This document shows, piece by piece, positions 23,803-32,791 of a DNA stretch of 43,111 bases (within the stretch, counting starts at the first letter, position 1; the number at the start of each line of letters is the position of its first letter). This DNA is from Lentisphaeria bacterium. Its GTDB lineage: Bacteria; Verrucomicrobiota; Lentisphaeria; Victivallales; UBA1829. The stretch is taken from NCBI GenBank assembly GCA_017963105.1, contig JAGCTY010000161.1, positions 1-43,111 of the forward strand, given 5' to 3'. A program made the position numbers and the translations under genes. Under the pieces are notes generated by a model. That model made no database searches. It was given only the letters and a program-made list of their open reading frames with translations, and was not told the DNA's origin.

Positions 23803-26682
23803 ATGAATACGAATATGAACAAAAAAGCCGTCAGAACCGCCTGCCTGTCCCTCTTTCTGATCCTTCTGGCCGGGACGGCCGGCGCTTCCGAAATCTACGA
23901 CTTCAACCCCGGCTGGATGTTCCTCCCTTCGGACCATCAGATCGCCCCGAAGGAATACAAGGAACACAAATCCATCTGGGCCGGCGCGAAGGCCGCGACC
24001 GCGGACGTCGTCTGGCCGTTCACCGCGGCTGATTTCGACGACAGGGATTTCCGCCCCGTCAACCTGCCGCACGACTGGGCGGTCGAAGACGGTTTCTATC
24101 CGGAAGAGGACGGCGAGCAGGGTTACCGCAGGCGCGGCTGGGGGTATTACCGCAAACGCTTCTTCGTGCCGTCCTCCTGGAAAGGCAAACGCGTGGAGCT
24201 CCAGTTCGGCGGCATCGCGACGCATTCCGCGTTCTGGATCAACCAGACGCTCTTCCATCACAACTACAGCGGATACAACACGATCACCATGGACATCACG
24301 CCGACCCTGATGTTCGGGCGCGAAAACGTCATCGCAGTCGAAGTCAACGCCGCCGTCTTCGAGGGCTGGTGGTACGAGGGCGCCGGAATCTACCGCGACG
24401 TCAGGCTCATCGTGAGCGACCCGGTCCATGTCGCCACGGAAGCGGGCGTCCTGGTCAACGCCGAAGTCAAGATCGACGGCTGGAACGTCAACGGATATGT
24501 TGACATCGTCAACGACGGCATCCTCGAAGCATCCCCGGCCGTGGACATCGACATCTTCGCTCCGGACGGGAAAAAGGTCGAATCCAAACGCCTGCTCTCC
24601 CTGCTTCCCCCGAACCAGACGACGCGCGTCCCGTACTCCATCCGTATCGCGGCGCCGAAAACCTGGTCCCCCGACACGCCCGCGCTTTACCAGCTTAAAG
24701 TCACGATCAAGAACGAAACGCGCGTTTTCGACGAGAAAGCCGTCAACTTCGGATTCCGCTCGTTCAAATTCGATTTCACGAACGGTTTCACCCTCAACGG
24801 AAAGCCGATGAAGCTCAAGGGCGTCTGCAACCACCAGGACCATGCCGGCGTCGGCGCGGCCGTCCCCGCGGCGATCGAGGAATTCCGCATCAAAAAACTC
24901 AAGGAAATGGGCGCGAACGCATACCGTTGCTCCCATAACCCTCCGAGCGAAAACATCCTTGACCTCTGCGACAAGTACGGCCTCCTCGTCATCGACGAGA
25001 ACCGTGCGTTCAACGCCGGCCCGGACTGGCTGAACTATGTCAGGGCCCACGTCCGCCGCGACCGCAACCATCCGTCCGTCATCGCCTGGAGCATCTTCAA
25101 CGAAGAACCCCTGCAGGGCGAATTCCGCGGTCAGGAAATCGCCCGCGCGCTCGTCAACGCCGTCAAGGCGGAAGACAGCACACGCCCCGTCCTCGCGGCC
25201 ATGAACGGCGGATTCTTCTCGAAGGAAGGAGCCCGGAATGTCCTTGACATCGTCGGGTTCAACTACCAGTACGGCCAAATCGACAGGTTCCACTCCGAAT
25301 ATCCGAACATTCCCATCCTGCTCACGGAAGGCGCCAGCGCGTTCGAGACCAGGGGTGCGCTCGCCACGGACCGCGAAAAGAACATCGCTTCCTCCTACGA
25401 TGATTTCGCCGCCGACTGGGGCACCACGCACCGCAAGGACTGGGAGGCCGTCATGAAACGCCGCTTCCTCGCCGGCACGTTCGTCTGGACGGGCTTCGAC
25501 TACCACGGGGAGCCTACGCCGTTCAACAACAGGTTCCCCGCGAACAGCAGCTACTTCGGCTGCATGGACCTCTGCGGATTCCCGAAGACGGCGTTCTACA
25601 TCCGCCAGGCGCAGTGGCTCGACAAGCCCGTCCTCCAGACCAACCCCGGCCACTGGAACCACGAGGGGAAAGAAGGACAGGAGATCGACGTCTTCTGCGC
25701 GACGAACGTGGAGGAGGTTTCCTTCATCCTCAACGGAAACAACATCGGCACGTTCAAAGTCGACCCCTTCGAAATGCTGACGCACAAAGTCCCGTACGAA
25801 CCCGGCAGCCTGCTTCTCGTCGGCAGGAAGGGCGGCCAGGAGGTCATCCGCACCCAGATCGAGACCACGGGAAAGCCCGTCGAGCTCAAACTCATCCCCG
25901 ACCGCACGGAGATCGGGGCGGACGGTTGCGACGCCGTCCCCGTCACGGTCTGCGCCGTCGACGCTTCGGGACGCATCGTCCCGGACGCGGACTTCTCCGT
26001 CGAATTCGAGGTTTCCGGCCCCGGACGCAACATTGGCGTCGGCAACGGCGATCCCACATGCATCCTCAGCGAAAAAGCGGATTCCCGCCCGCTCTTCAAC
26101 GGCTATGCGCAGCTCATCGTCCAGTCCGTCCGCGGCAAAAAAGGCACGATCGAGATCACGGCGAAAAGCGAGGGTCTCAAATCCGCGACGTGCTCCGTCA
26201 AGACCGTTTCCGCCGCGGCGCTTCCGGTCGTCGAAGGTTTCCTGAACCATGAAAACACCGTCGACGGCTGGCTCGTCACGCTGCCCGTATCCGAAAAGCC
26301 GGATATCATGTCGGCCGACGCCCTCGATGAGATCAACGGTCTTTCGAAGGCGAAAATGGGGGAAATGCTCACCATGAAGCCGAAAGACTGGATGCTCTTC
26401 TACAACCGGTACAAACTGCCCCGGGACATCACCGAAAACGGCGGTTCGCTCTGCTTCAAGAATATGACCGGGAAAGCCGAAATCTTCCTGGACGGCGAAC
26501 TCATCCTGGAAAAAAAGAGCATGACGGCGGGAGACGTCGTCGTCCGTCTGAAAAAAGGACTTGACACGGTCGGCATCAACGTCCGTATGCAGCCGGACTC
26601 CAAGGGGCATATCCTTCTCGGGGACATCGTCTACGTCACGCCGGAAAAACTGAAAAAGAGCACTTCCTCCGGTTCCAAATAA
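23803..26682 (+). CDS. Exported GH2 glycoside hydrolase (beta-galactosidase-like)
   Basis: A 959-aa retaining glycosidase of family GH2. A signal peptide (1 to about 29, ending TAGAS) sends it across the inner membrane. The domain order is sugar-binding jelly roll (about 35-215, with VNLPHDWAVED), Ig-like domain, TIM barrel (about 330-620, with KLKGVCNHQDH and YRCSHNPPS), and about three C-terminal beta domains. In the barrel Glu434 (SIFNEE) is the expected acid/base and Glu509 (LLTEGAS) the nucleophile. Exact substrate (beta-galactoside, glucuronide or other) cannot be read from the sequence. GAAAGG 8 bases before the ATG fits. hydF follows after 29 bases. Confidence 0.9.
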   Translation: MNTNMNKKAVRTACLSLFLILLAGTAGASEIYDFNPGWMFLPSDHQIAPKEYKEHKSIWAGAKAATADVVWPFTAADFDDRDFRPVNLPHDWAVEDGFYPEEDGEQGYRRRGWGYYRKRFFVPSSWKGKRVELQFGGIATHSAFWINQTLFHHNYSGYNTITMDITPTLMFGRENVIAVEVNAAVFEGWWYEGAGIYRDVRLIVSDPVHVATEAGVLVNAEVKIDGWNVNGYVDIVNDGILEASPAVDIDIFAPDGKKVESKRLLSLLPPNQTTRVPYSIRIAAPKTWSPDTPALYQLKVTIKNETRVFDEKAVNFGFRSFKFDFTNGFTLNGKPMKLKGVCNHQDHAGVGAAVPAAIEEFRIKKLKEMGANAYRCSHNPPSENILDLCDKYGLLVIDENRAFNAGPDWLNYVRAHVRRDRNHPSVIAWSIFNEEPLQGEFRGQEIARALVNAVKAEDSTRPVLAAMNGGFFSKEGARNVLDIVGFNYQYGQIDRFHSEYPNIPILLTEGASAFETRGALATDREKNIASSYDDFAADWGTTHRKDWEAVMKRRFLAGTFVWTGFDYHGEPTPFNNRFPANSSYFGCMDLCGFPKTAFYIRQAQWLDKPVLQTNPGHWNHEGKEGQEIDVFCATNVEEVSFILNGNNIGTFKVDPFEMLTHKVPYEPGSLLLVGRKGGQEVIRTQIETTGKPVELKLIPDRTEIGADGCDAVPVTVCAVDASGRIVPDADFSVEFEVSGPGRNIGVGNGDPTCILSEKADSRPLFNGYAQLIVQSVRGKKGTIEITAKSEGLKSATCSVKTVSAAALPVVEGFLNHENTVDGWLVTLPVSEKPDIMSADALDEINGLSKAKMGEMLTMKPKDWMLFYNRYKLPRDITENGGSLCFKNMTGKAEIFLDGELILEKKSMTAGDVVVRLKKGLDTVGINVRMQPDSKGHILLGDIVYVTPEKLKKSTSSGSK

Positions 26683-26711
26683 CCCCGGCACGCCATCACC
26701 CGGTCCCGAAA

Positions 26712-27959
26712 ATGATTCAGAACACACCCAGGGGGCTCCGCCTCCAGATCGGCTTCTTCGGCAGACGAAATGCCGGAAAATCCTCTCTCCTCAACGCCCT
26801 CGCCGGACAGGACGTCGTCATCGTTTCCGACGTCCCCGGCACCACCACCGACCCCGTCGAAAAACCCATGGAGCTTCCCCCGCTCGGGCCCGTGCTCTTC
26901 ATCGACACCGCCGGGCTCGACGAGGATCCGACCGCGCTCGGCGGACTGCGCGTCGAGAAAAGCCGCCGCGTCTTCGACCGCACCGACCTCGCGCTGATCG
27001 TAACCGACGGCAGCTGGAGCAGGACGGAGGAAGACGTGCTCGCGCTCTTCCATGAACGCAGCATCCCGCTGATCGTGGTCTTCAGCAAAGCCGACAGCGC
27101 CGCGCCGGACCCCGCACTTGCCGCACGGCTCGACGCCGCGAAGATCCCGCACGTCAGCGTTTCCGCGCGCACAGGAGCCGGTCTCGCCGCGCTCCGTGCC
27201 GCGCTGGTCAACGCCGCGCCCGAAGGATTCCTCGGTGCGCGTCCCATGCTCGGCGACCTCATTTCCTCGGGCGATTCCGTGCTGCTCATCACGCCCATCG
27301 ACAAGGAAGCGCCGAAGGGACGAATGATCCTGCCGGAAGTCCAGGCCATCCGCGACACGCTCGACCACGACGCGCTCTGCCTGTGCGTGACCGAACACCG
27401 CATCGCGGACATGCTCGCCCGGCTGAAAACGCCGCCCGCGCTCGCCGTGACCGACTCCCAGGCGTTCGGCATCGCCTCGCGCTCCGTCCCGCCCGATATT
27501 CCCCTCACCTCGTTCTCCATTCTGCTCGCGCGCATGAAAGGCGACCTCGCCGCGTGCGCCGCCGGGGCCGCCGCGATCGACCGCCTGCACGATGGTTCGC
27601 GCGTGCTCGTGGCGGAGGCGTGCACGCACCACCCCATCGGCGACGACATCGGACGCGTGAAGCTCCCGCGCTGGATCCGCGAATACCGCCACGCCGACGG
27701 GATCGAATTCACCATGGCCGCCGGGGCGGATTTCCCGGACGACCTCACGCAATACGACCTGGTGCTCCACTGCGGCGCGTGCACGTTCAACCGCCGCGCC
27801 GTCCTCTCCCGCATCCTGCACTGCCGCGAACAGGGCGTCCCGTTCACCAACTACGGCGTCGCCATCGCGCACATCCACGGCATCCTCGAACGCGCCCTCT
27901 CCCCCTTCCCCGACGCATTCGAAGCATTCAGAGCCGCCGCAAACGGAGGCCGCACCTGA
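26712..27959 (+). CDS. hydF: [FeFe]-hydrogenase H-cluster maturation GTPase HydF
   Basis: A 415-aa GTPase/scaffold that assembles the 2Fe subcluster of [FeFe]-hydrogenase with HydE and HydG. The GTPase domain has GRRNAGKSS (17-25), SDVPGTTTDPV (switch I), DTAGLDE and SKAD, the last a variant of NKxD. The C-terminal domain carries the FeS ligands Cys304 (EACTHH), His353 and Cys354-x-x-Cys357 (HCGAC), at positions matching characterised HydF, plus GVPFTNYGVAIAH. These motifs separate it from Der/EngA. Neither hydE, hydG nor a hydrogenase gene is in the window. It implies an organism with fermentative H2 metabolism. The MFS gene follows 19 bases later. Confidence 0.95.
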   Translation: MIQNTPRGLRLQIGFFGRRNAGKSSLLNALAGQDVVIVSDVPGTTTDPVEKPMELPPLGPVLFIDTAGLDEDPTALGGLRVEKSRRVFDRTDLALIVTDGSWSRTEEDVLALFHERSIPLIVVFSKADSAAPDPALAARLDAAKIPHVSVSARTGAGLAALRAALVNAAPEGFLGARPMLGDLISSGDSVLLITPIDKEAPKGRMILPEVQAIRDTLDHDALCLCVTEHRIADMLARLKTPPALAVTDSQAFGIASRSVPPDIPLTSFSILLARMKGDLAACAAGAAAIDRLHDGSRVLVAEACTHHPIGDDIGRVKLPRWIREYRHADGIEFTMAAGADFPDDLTQYDLVLHCGACTFNRRAVLSRILHCREQGVPFTNYGVAIAHIHGILERALSPFPDAFEAFRAAANGGRT

Positions 27960-27978
27960 TCCGGCGCGGACGGCGATC

Positions 27979-29256
27979 ATGCCGCAATCCCAGAGACAAT
28001 CGGCGGACAGCCAGGCGTCCGTCCGGCTTTCCGGTGGAAACGCGCCGGACTTCAGCAGGACGTGGAAACGCCATCTCTGCATGATCTGGAGCGCGCAGTT
28101 TCTGTCCGCCATCGGTTTTTCCTTCGGTCTGCCGTTCATCTCCTACCTCATGCAGGAGGACATGGACATCACGGACAAGGCCGAGCTCGCCTACTGGGTC
28201 GCCGCCTTCAACGCCGCCTGCCCGCTCACCATGATGTTCTTCTCCCCCGTCTGGGGCGCCCTCGGCGACCGCTACGGACGCCGGAAGATGCTCCTGCGCT
28301 CCTACGTCGGCGGCGCGGTGGCGGTCGGACTCATCAGCGTGGCGCAGACTCCCCTTCAGCTGGTCATGCTCCGCATCATCCAGGGCGCGTTCTGCGGCAC
28401 CATGGCAGCCTCGCAGGCGCTCATCTCCACGCAAACGCCGCGCGAACACACCGGATTTGCGCTCGGCGCGCTGAACAGCGCCATGTTCTCCGGCACCATC
28501 GCCGGGGCGTTCGCGGGCGGCTACGTGGCCGAATACGCCGGATACCGACTGGCCTTCGCGATCTCCGCCCTCTGCTTCGTCCTCTCGTTCATCCTGGTCT
28601 TCTTCTTCTCCCGCGAGTATTACACGCCGCCGCCCGGAAAACCCTCCGGACTCCGAGGCGTGATCCTCGCGATCCGCCCCGAAACCGCCCAGCTCGCGCT
28701 CAACATGCCCATCCTCCTGATCATGGGCCTGGTCTTGTTCTCCCGTTCGTTCGACAGCTCCTTCGTCCCGCTTTTCGTGCAGGACCTGCACGGCGGCATC
28801 GAAGGCGCGTCCAGGATCACGGGCGCGCTCTCCGGCCTCTGCGGCCTCGCCGGCGTCGTGTCCGGCTTCCTGCTCGGGTATCTGGCCGACCACTATCCGC
28901 CGGGCCGGCTCGCGGTCATTTCGTCCATCCTGACCGCCGCCTTCATGTTCTCCATTTCGTTCGTCTGGGGGCTCGCCGCGCTCTTCGTACTGCGGTTCGC
29001 CATGATCTTCATGGGCAGCGGCATCGAACCCGCCATGCAGATCTGGCTCGCGAAAAAGACCGACGAACGCTCCCGCGGGCAGATGTTCGGCTGGGCCTCC
29101 GCCATGCGCTGCCTCGGCCTCGGGCTCGCCCCGGTCGCCGCCAGTCCCATCGCCGCGAACCTCGGCATCCGCGCCGTCTTCGCGGGCGGCTCCGTCTTCT
29201 TCCTCCTGACCGCCGCCTTCATTTACCTCTCGATGCGCCACTACAAGGAAATCTGA
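27979..29256 (+). CDS. MFS transporter, drug-efflux-like
   Basis: A 425-aa major facilitator protein with 12 predicted membrane helices in two halves. GDRYGRRKML after helix 2 is MFS motif A, repeated weakly as GYLADHYPPGRL in the second half; RIIQGAFCGTMAASQAL lies in helix 4. It most resembles the MdtG/TetA-type drug:H+ antiporter branch, but the substrate cannot be assigned. The N-terminus is an unusual polar Ser/Gln-rich extension of about 30 residues. It shares the strand with hydF, with 19 bases between them, and the long intergenic region follows. Confidence 0.88.
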   Translation: MPQSQRQSADSQASVRLSGGNAPDFSRTWKRHLCMIWSAQFLSAIGFSFGLPFISYLMQEDMDITDKAELAYWVAAFNAACPLTMMFFSPVWGALGDRYGRRKMLLRSYVGGAVAVGLISVAQTPLQLVMLRIIQGAFCGTMAASQALISTQTPREHTGFALGALNSAMFSGTIAGAFAGGYVAEYAGYRLAFAISALCFVLSFILVFFFSREYYTPPPGKPSGLRGVILAIRPETAQLALNMPILLIMGLVLFSRSFDSSFVPLFVQDLHGGIEGASRITGALSGLCGLAGVVSGFLLGYLADHYPPGRLAVISSILTAAFMFSISFVWGLAALFVLRFAMIFMGSGIEPAMQIWLAKKTDERSRGQMFGWASAMRCLGLGLAPVAASPIAANLGIRAVFAGGSVFFLLTAAFIYLSMRHYKEI

Positions 29257-29429
29257 TCCCGCGTGATCCCTCCCGACGCAAATCGCCCGGCAGACCGGAA
29301 TGGTGATGCCGCCGTCGGAAAAAGGCGCTTCCTGCACCGTCCGCACCGAAACATGACCAGCAAACCTGACCACCTTGCGGAAAGTGCGTCCCGAGGCTGT
29401 TTTTCACGCGTTTGAGACCGTTTTCGTGT

Positions 29430-29458
29430 TTGCTTCGCACCGGAAAGCGTGGTATAGT
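29430..29458 (+). promoter_or_regulatory. Promoter of the candidate structured RNA
   Basis: TTGCTT at 29430-29435 and TATAGT at 29453-29458, spacer 17. Transcription would start near 29465, just before the structured segment. Confidence 0.6.
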
Positions 29459-29464
29459 AAACCT

Positions 29465-29685
29465 TGAGAGGGGGAGCGATCCTTTTCTCCGGCATAAGCG
29501 GTCCTGGCCCGGAAATCACGGAATCGGGGGAATCCCGGGCAGGATCGGTCCGCACGACGCCTGCATTGGAATCCGTCGTCAAGGGGGCCGGATGACCGTT
29601 TTCGGGGGGAAACGGTGATTCGGAGACGGCGGGTTACGGGGGGATGCACGGCATGGACCGTTCCGCTTATGCCATTTTTGTTTTT
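29465..29685 (+). ncRNA. Candidate structured RNA of about 220 nt, no known family recognised
   Basis: This segment has no credible coding frame. GGCATAAGCGG (29491-29501) is the perfect complement of CCGCTTATGCC (29663-29673), closing a domain of about 160 nt. Inside are GCCCGG/CCGGGC (29507-29512 with 29535-29540), ACGACG/CGTCGT (29554-29559 with 29574-29579), and a two-part helix of 6 and 7 bp (29588-29593 with 29618-29623; 29595-29601 with 29610-29616). ATTTTTGTTTTT (29674-29685) follows. ATGCC at 29669-29673 can instead pair with GGCAT at 29650-29654, giving a local terminator hairpin, so two exclusive folds are possible. It could be a stand-alone small RNA (length within the 6S range) or a leader element acting on the GH2 gene at 29935. 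Confidence 0.55.
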
Positions 29686-29757
29686 GGCCACTTCATTTCC
29701 TTCGTCCCTGCGCCTTTTCGCATCTGAACAAAGTCCGAGGGGAAAGACGCAGTGTGA

Positions 29758-29773
29758 ACGTTATGATTAACGT
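29758..29773. promoter_or_regulatory. Operator-like inverted repeat
   Basis: ACGTTA-TGAT-TAACGT is a perfect 6+6 inverted repeat upstream of the GH2 promoter. AACGTTA half sites resemble LacI-family operators, which commonly control sugar genes; the regulator is not in the window. Confidence 0.5.
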
Positions 29774-29819
29774 CCTTGACGTGAAAAATGACGTAAAATA
29801 TCTTGCTTCCTCCCTGAAT

Positions 29820-29835
29820 AACGCGGAAACGCGTT
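29820..29835. promoter_or_regulatory. Operator-like inverted repeat touching the -35 box
   Basis: AACGCG-GAAA-CGCGTT is a perfect 6+6 inverted repeat with the same 4-base spacing as the one at 29758. Its last base is the first of the -35 TTGCAA, so a bound protein would block RNA polymerase. Confidence 0.55.
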
Positions 29836-29862
29836 TGCAATATAACGAAAAAAGAGTATTGT
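29835..29862 (+). promoter_or_regulatory. Promoter of the second GH2 gene
   Basis: TTGCAA at 29835-29840 and TATTGT at 29857-29862, spacer 16. TTGACG at 29776-29781 with TATCTT at 29799-29804, spacer 17, is a possible second promoter upstream. Confidence 0.5.
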
Positions 29863-29934
29863 AAACCGGAACATGAAACAATAGCATCTCCGGGCATCGG
29901 ATGTTGTCCCGGAAAACCAGAAAAGGACTACGAA

Positions 29935-32616
29935 ATGAAACTGTTTCAACGTCATCGCATCGGCGCGATCCTCTGTGCCGGAATCATGATCCTCGGCGCC
30001 GCTCAACTGAGCGCGCAGGCAGTCGTTGCGGACCAGCCTTTTGTTGCGGCGGGCAAGAAGCCGCCTCTTTCCGGCCGGGTGGTTTCCAACCTCAATGCGG
30101 AATGGAAATTCAAGCTCGGCACGGTCGAGAACGGGCAGTCGGTCGACCTGGACGACAGCAAATGGGACCTCGCGCATATTCCGCACTCGTTCAGTCTGCC
30201 GTATTTCCTCTCCGACCGGTTCTACACGGGCGACGGCTGGTACCGGAAGAAAATCCATATCTCGAACGTGGATTTCGTGATCCGGGACGGCCAGATCGTA
30301 TCCGAGGCAAACCCGACTTACCGGTATTACCTCGACTTCAAGGGAGTCTTTCAGGTCGCGGACGTGTATGTGAACGGCAAGCTGGCTGGGCATCACGAGG
30401 GCGGCTATACCGGATTCGAGGTCGACTTTACCGACCAGATGGTGAACGGCGATAACATCATCGCCGTGCGCGTGAACAATAACTGGAATCCGCGCATCGC
30501 GCCGCGCGCGGGTGAACACACGTTTTCCGGCGGCATTTACCGCGACGTGTCGCTGGTCGTGAAACGCGTGGTTCATGTCACATGGTACGGCATGTCCATC
30601 ACGACGCCGAAACTTGAGGAAGGCGACACGTCCGTCCGCGTGGTCAGCGAAATCCGCAACCAGTCGGACGAGGAGCGCACGGTCGATGTCGAGACTTCCG
30701 TCTACGATCCGTCCGGCAAACTCGTCGCGAAGGCATCCAGGAAGGGCGTCGTCATGACGCCGAACGCTGTCCGCGAGGTCGAGATCGTGACGCCGCAGGT
30801 GAAGGACGCCAAGTGGTGGTCGCCCGAAACGCCGAACCTGTACCGCGCTGAGACCACCGTGGTCGACGCGAAGACCTCGCTCTTCTACGACCGCTACTCC
30901 GACAACTTCGGATTCCGCACGGTCAAATGGACCGCCGACCAGGGATTCTTCCTGAACGGAAAGAACCGGTATTTCCACGGCGCGAACGTGCATCAGGACC
31001 GCGCGGGCTGGGGCGACGCCGTGACCCACGCCGGATTCGAGCGCGACGTGCGCTACATGAAGGAGGCCGGGTTCGATTTCATTCGCGGCTGCCACTATCC
31101 GCACCATCCGGCGTTCGCCGACGCCTGCGACCGCATCGGCATGATGTTCTGGAGCGAGAACTGCTTCTGGGGCACCACCGGCATGGGCGGACCGAACATC
31201 TGGGGCGGTGCGAGCGCGTACCCCGTGGAGGAGGCCGACCAGATACCGTTCGAGGAATCCGTGATCCGCAGCCTGCGCGACATGATCCGCATCAACCGCA
31301 ACCATCCGTCCATCGTGTGCTGGAGCCTCTGCAACGAGGTGTTCTTCTCCGACGGGCGCGTGATGACGAAGGTGCGCGATTTCCTGAAGCGTCTCACGAA
31401 GATCGCGCACGAAGCCGACCCGACCCGTCTGGCGGCGGTCGGCGGCGCCCAGCGCGGACAGGTGGACCATTGCAGCGACATCGCCGGGTACAACGGCGAC
31501 GGCGAATACATCCGCGAATACCAGAACCCCGGCCTGCCGAACGTGGTCAGCGAGTACGGCGCGGTCGGTTCCGCCATGGAAATCCGGCCCGGCAAGTTCG
31601 ACGCGGGCTACGAATCCGTCAGCCACATCACCGGCAAGAAGGAATATGCCTGGCGCAGCGGCGAGGTGATCTGGTGCGGCATCGACCACGGCAGTATGGG
31701 CGGCCGCTTCGGCTGGATGGGCGTCATGGACTATTTCCGCCTGCCCAAACGCCGCTGGTACTACTACCGCGAGGTGTTCGGCGGCGTGAAGCACCCGGAA
31801 TGGCCCGTCGAGGGCACCCCGGCGAAGGTCGTCCTGACCTCCGACAAGAAATCCATGTTCGCCGACGGTACCGACGACGTGCAGCTGATCGCGACGATCG
31901 TCGATGCCGGAGGGAAGGAACTCAGCAATTCTCCGGAGGTGACGTTCCGCGTGGTCTCCGGCCCCGGCGAGTTCCCCACAGGCCGATCCATCACGTTCAG
32001 GAACGATTCCGATATCGCCATCCGCGACGGCAAGTGTTCCATTGACTTCCGTTCCTACTACAGCGGGACAACCGTGATCGAAGCGACGTCGCCCGGCCTC
32101 GAGTCCGGCCGCATCGAGATCGCGTCCACGCGCGGACCCGGATTCCAGCCGGGACGGACTCCGGTCATCGAGAGCCGTCCGTACGTCAAGTTCACCGGCG
32201 AGCTGATCGGCACGAAGCCGCTGGACAAGCCGCTCAATATGGCGCTGGACAAGCCCACGCTCGCCTCGGAATCCATGCCAGGCCACTCCGCCCTGTGTGC
32301 CGTTGACGGACGACCCGAGACGTTCTATCAGGCCGCGTCCGGCGACAAGTGCTTCCTGACGGTCTCCGCCGAGCGCATCATCAAGCCGAAGAACATCCGC
32401 ATCGTCTTCAACTCCGAGGCGGAATATAAGTTCAAGGTGGACTGCTCGCTGGATCAGGAATCCTGGACTCCGGTTTCCGAAGTCAGCGGGACCTTCAGGG
32501 AAAAAGTCGTCCCGATGGACGGCAAGTTCGAAGGACTGTTCTTCCGGATCATGTTTGCTCCGGGTGACGCATCCAAACCCGGCCCCGCCGTCTCCGAGTT
32601 CGAGATCATGTTATAA
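29935..32616 (+). CDS. Exported GH2 glycoside hydrolase with C-terminal F5/8-type (CBM32-like) domain
   Basis: An 893-aa retaining glycosidase, distinct from the enzyme at 23803. A signal peptide (1 to about 28, ending LSAQA) is followed by a jelly-roll domain (about 45-215, with IPHSFSLP), an Ig-like domain, a TIM barrel (about 325-615) with expected acid/base Glu468 (SLCNEV) and nucleophile Glu540 (VVSEYGA), an Ig-like or Big-type domain, and a final F5/8 type C fold (about 760-893) starting NMALDKPTLASESMPGHSA, a typical carbohydrate-binding module. The bound module suggests action on polymer or mucin-type glycans; the sugar specificity cannot be read. Upstream operators suggest substrate-controlled expression. 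Confidence 0.9.
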   Translation: MKLFQRHRIGAILCAGIMILGAAQLSAQAVVADQPFVAAGKKPPLSGRVVSNLNAEWKFKLGTVENGQSVDLDDSKWDLAHIPHSFSLPYFLSDRFYTGDGWYRKKIHISNVDFVIRDGQIVSEANPTYRYYLDFKGVFQVADVYVNGKLAGHHEGGYTGFEVDFTDQMVNGDNIIAVRVNNNWNPRIAPRAGEHTFSGGIYRDVSLVVKRVVHVTWYGMSITTPKLEEGDTSVRVVSEIRNQSDEERTVDVETSVYDPSGKLVAKASRKGVVMTPNAVREVEIVTPQVKDAKWWSPETPNLYRAETTVVDAKTSLFYDRYSDNFGFRTVKWTADQGFFLNGKNRYFHGANVHQDRAGWGDAVTHAGFERDVRYMKEAGFDFIRGCHYPHHPAFADACDRIGMMFWSENCFWGTTGMGGPNIWGGASAYPVEEADQIPFEESVIRSLRDMIRINRNHPSIVCWSLCNEVFFSDGRVMTKVRDFLKRLTKIAHEADPTRLAAVGGAQRGQVDHCSDIAGYNGDGEYIREYQNPGLPNVVSEYGAVGSAMEIRPGKFDAGYESVSHITGKKEYAWRSGEVIWCGIDHGSMGGRFGWMGVMDYFRLPKRRWYYYREVFGGVKHPEWPVEGTPAKVVLTSDKKSMFADGTDDVQLIATIVDAGGKELSNSPEVTFRVVSGPGEFPTGRSITFRNDSDIAIRDGKCSIDFRSYYSGTTVIEATSPGLESGRIEIASTRGPGFQPGRTPVIESRPYVKFTGELIGTKPLDKPLNMALDKPTLASESMPGHSALCAVDGRPETFYQAASGDKCFLTVSAERIIKPKNIRIVFNSEAEYKFKVDCSLDQESWTPVSEVSGTFREKVVPMDGKFEGLFFRIMFAPGDASKPGPAVSEFEIML

Positions 32617-32762
32617 TGCTTGAATGAACGGACGCGGACCGCGCCTGAAGAAAACAGGTCATAGATCCGCGTCCGGTCCTTCCGAGAAGAAACCCGGTTT
32701 TCCGGGAAAAATGAACCGCACCCGGAAACGGTCTCCGGATGCGGTGATTTTCTGTCTTTGTC

Positions 32763-32783
32763 CCGCCTGCTCGAAACAGGCGG
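32763..32783. terminator. Stem-loop between convergent genes
   Basis: CCGCCTG and CAGGCGG form a perfect 7-bp stem with a 7-base loop in the gap between the second GH2 gene and the convergent repeat-rich gene. No T-run follows on either strand, so it may stop transcription only weakly. Confidence 0.45.
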
Positions 32784-32791
32784 CGTCCCGT

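Larger units (their letters stand above)
29257..29934 (+). other. 678-base intergenic region before the second GH2 gene
   Basis: In order it holds about 170 bases with nothing I recognise, the RNA promoter, the candidate structured RNA with its T-run, about 70 bases without a recognised element, two operator-like inverted repeats, and a promoter plus ribosome site for the GH2 gene. Short open frames here lack ribosome sites and are not called. Confidence 0.6.

Noticed and set aside
26712..27959. Der/EngA or TrmE GTPase
   Set aside because: Only one G domain, and the C-terminal EACTHH and HCGAC ligands are specific to HydF.
29412..29618. 68-aa open frame across the candidate RNA
   Set aside because: Its start lies upstream of the -10 box, no ribosome site is present and the composition is not protein-like.
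29465..29685. tmRNA, RNase P RNA or SRP RNA
   Set aside because: No tRNA-like ends, no conserved RNase P or SRP core sequence; length and fold do not match.
29767..32286. 839-aa minus-strand frame opposite the second GH2 gene
   Set aside because: Shadow of the GC-rich coding strand; the plus-strand protein is a clear GH2 enzyme.
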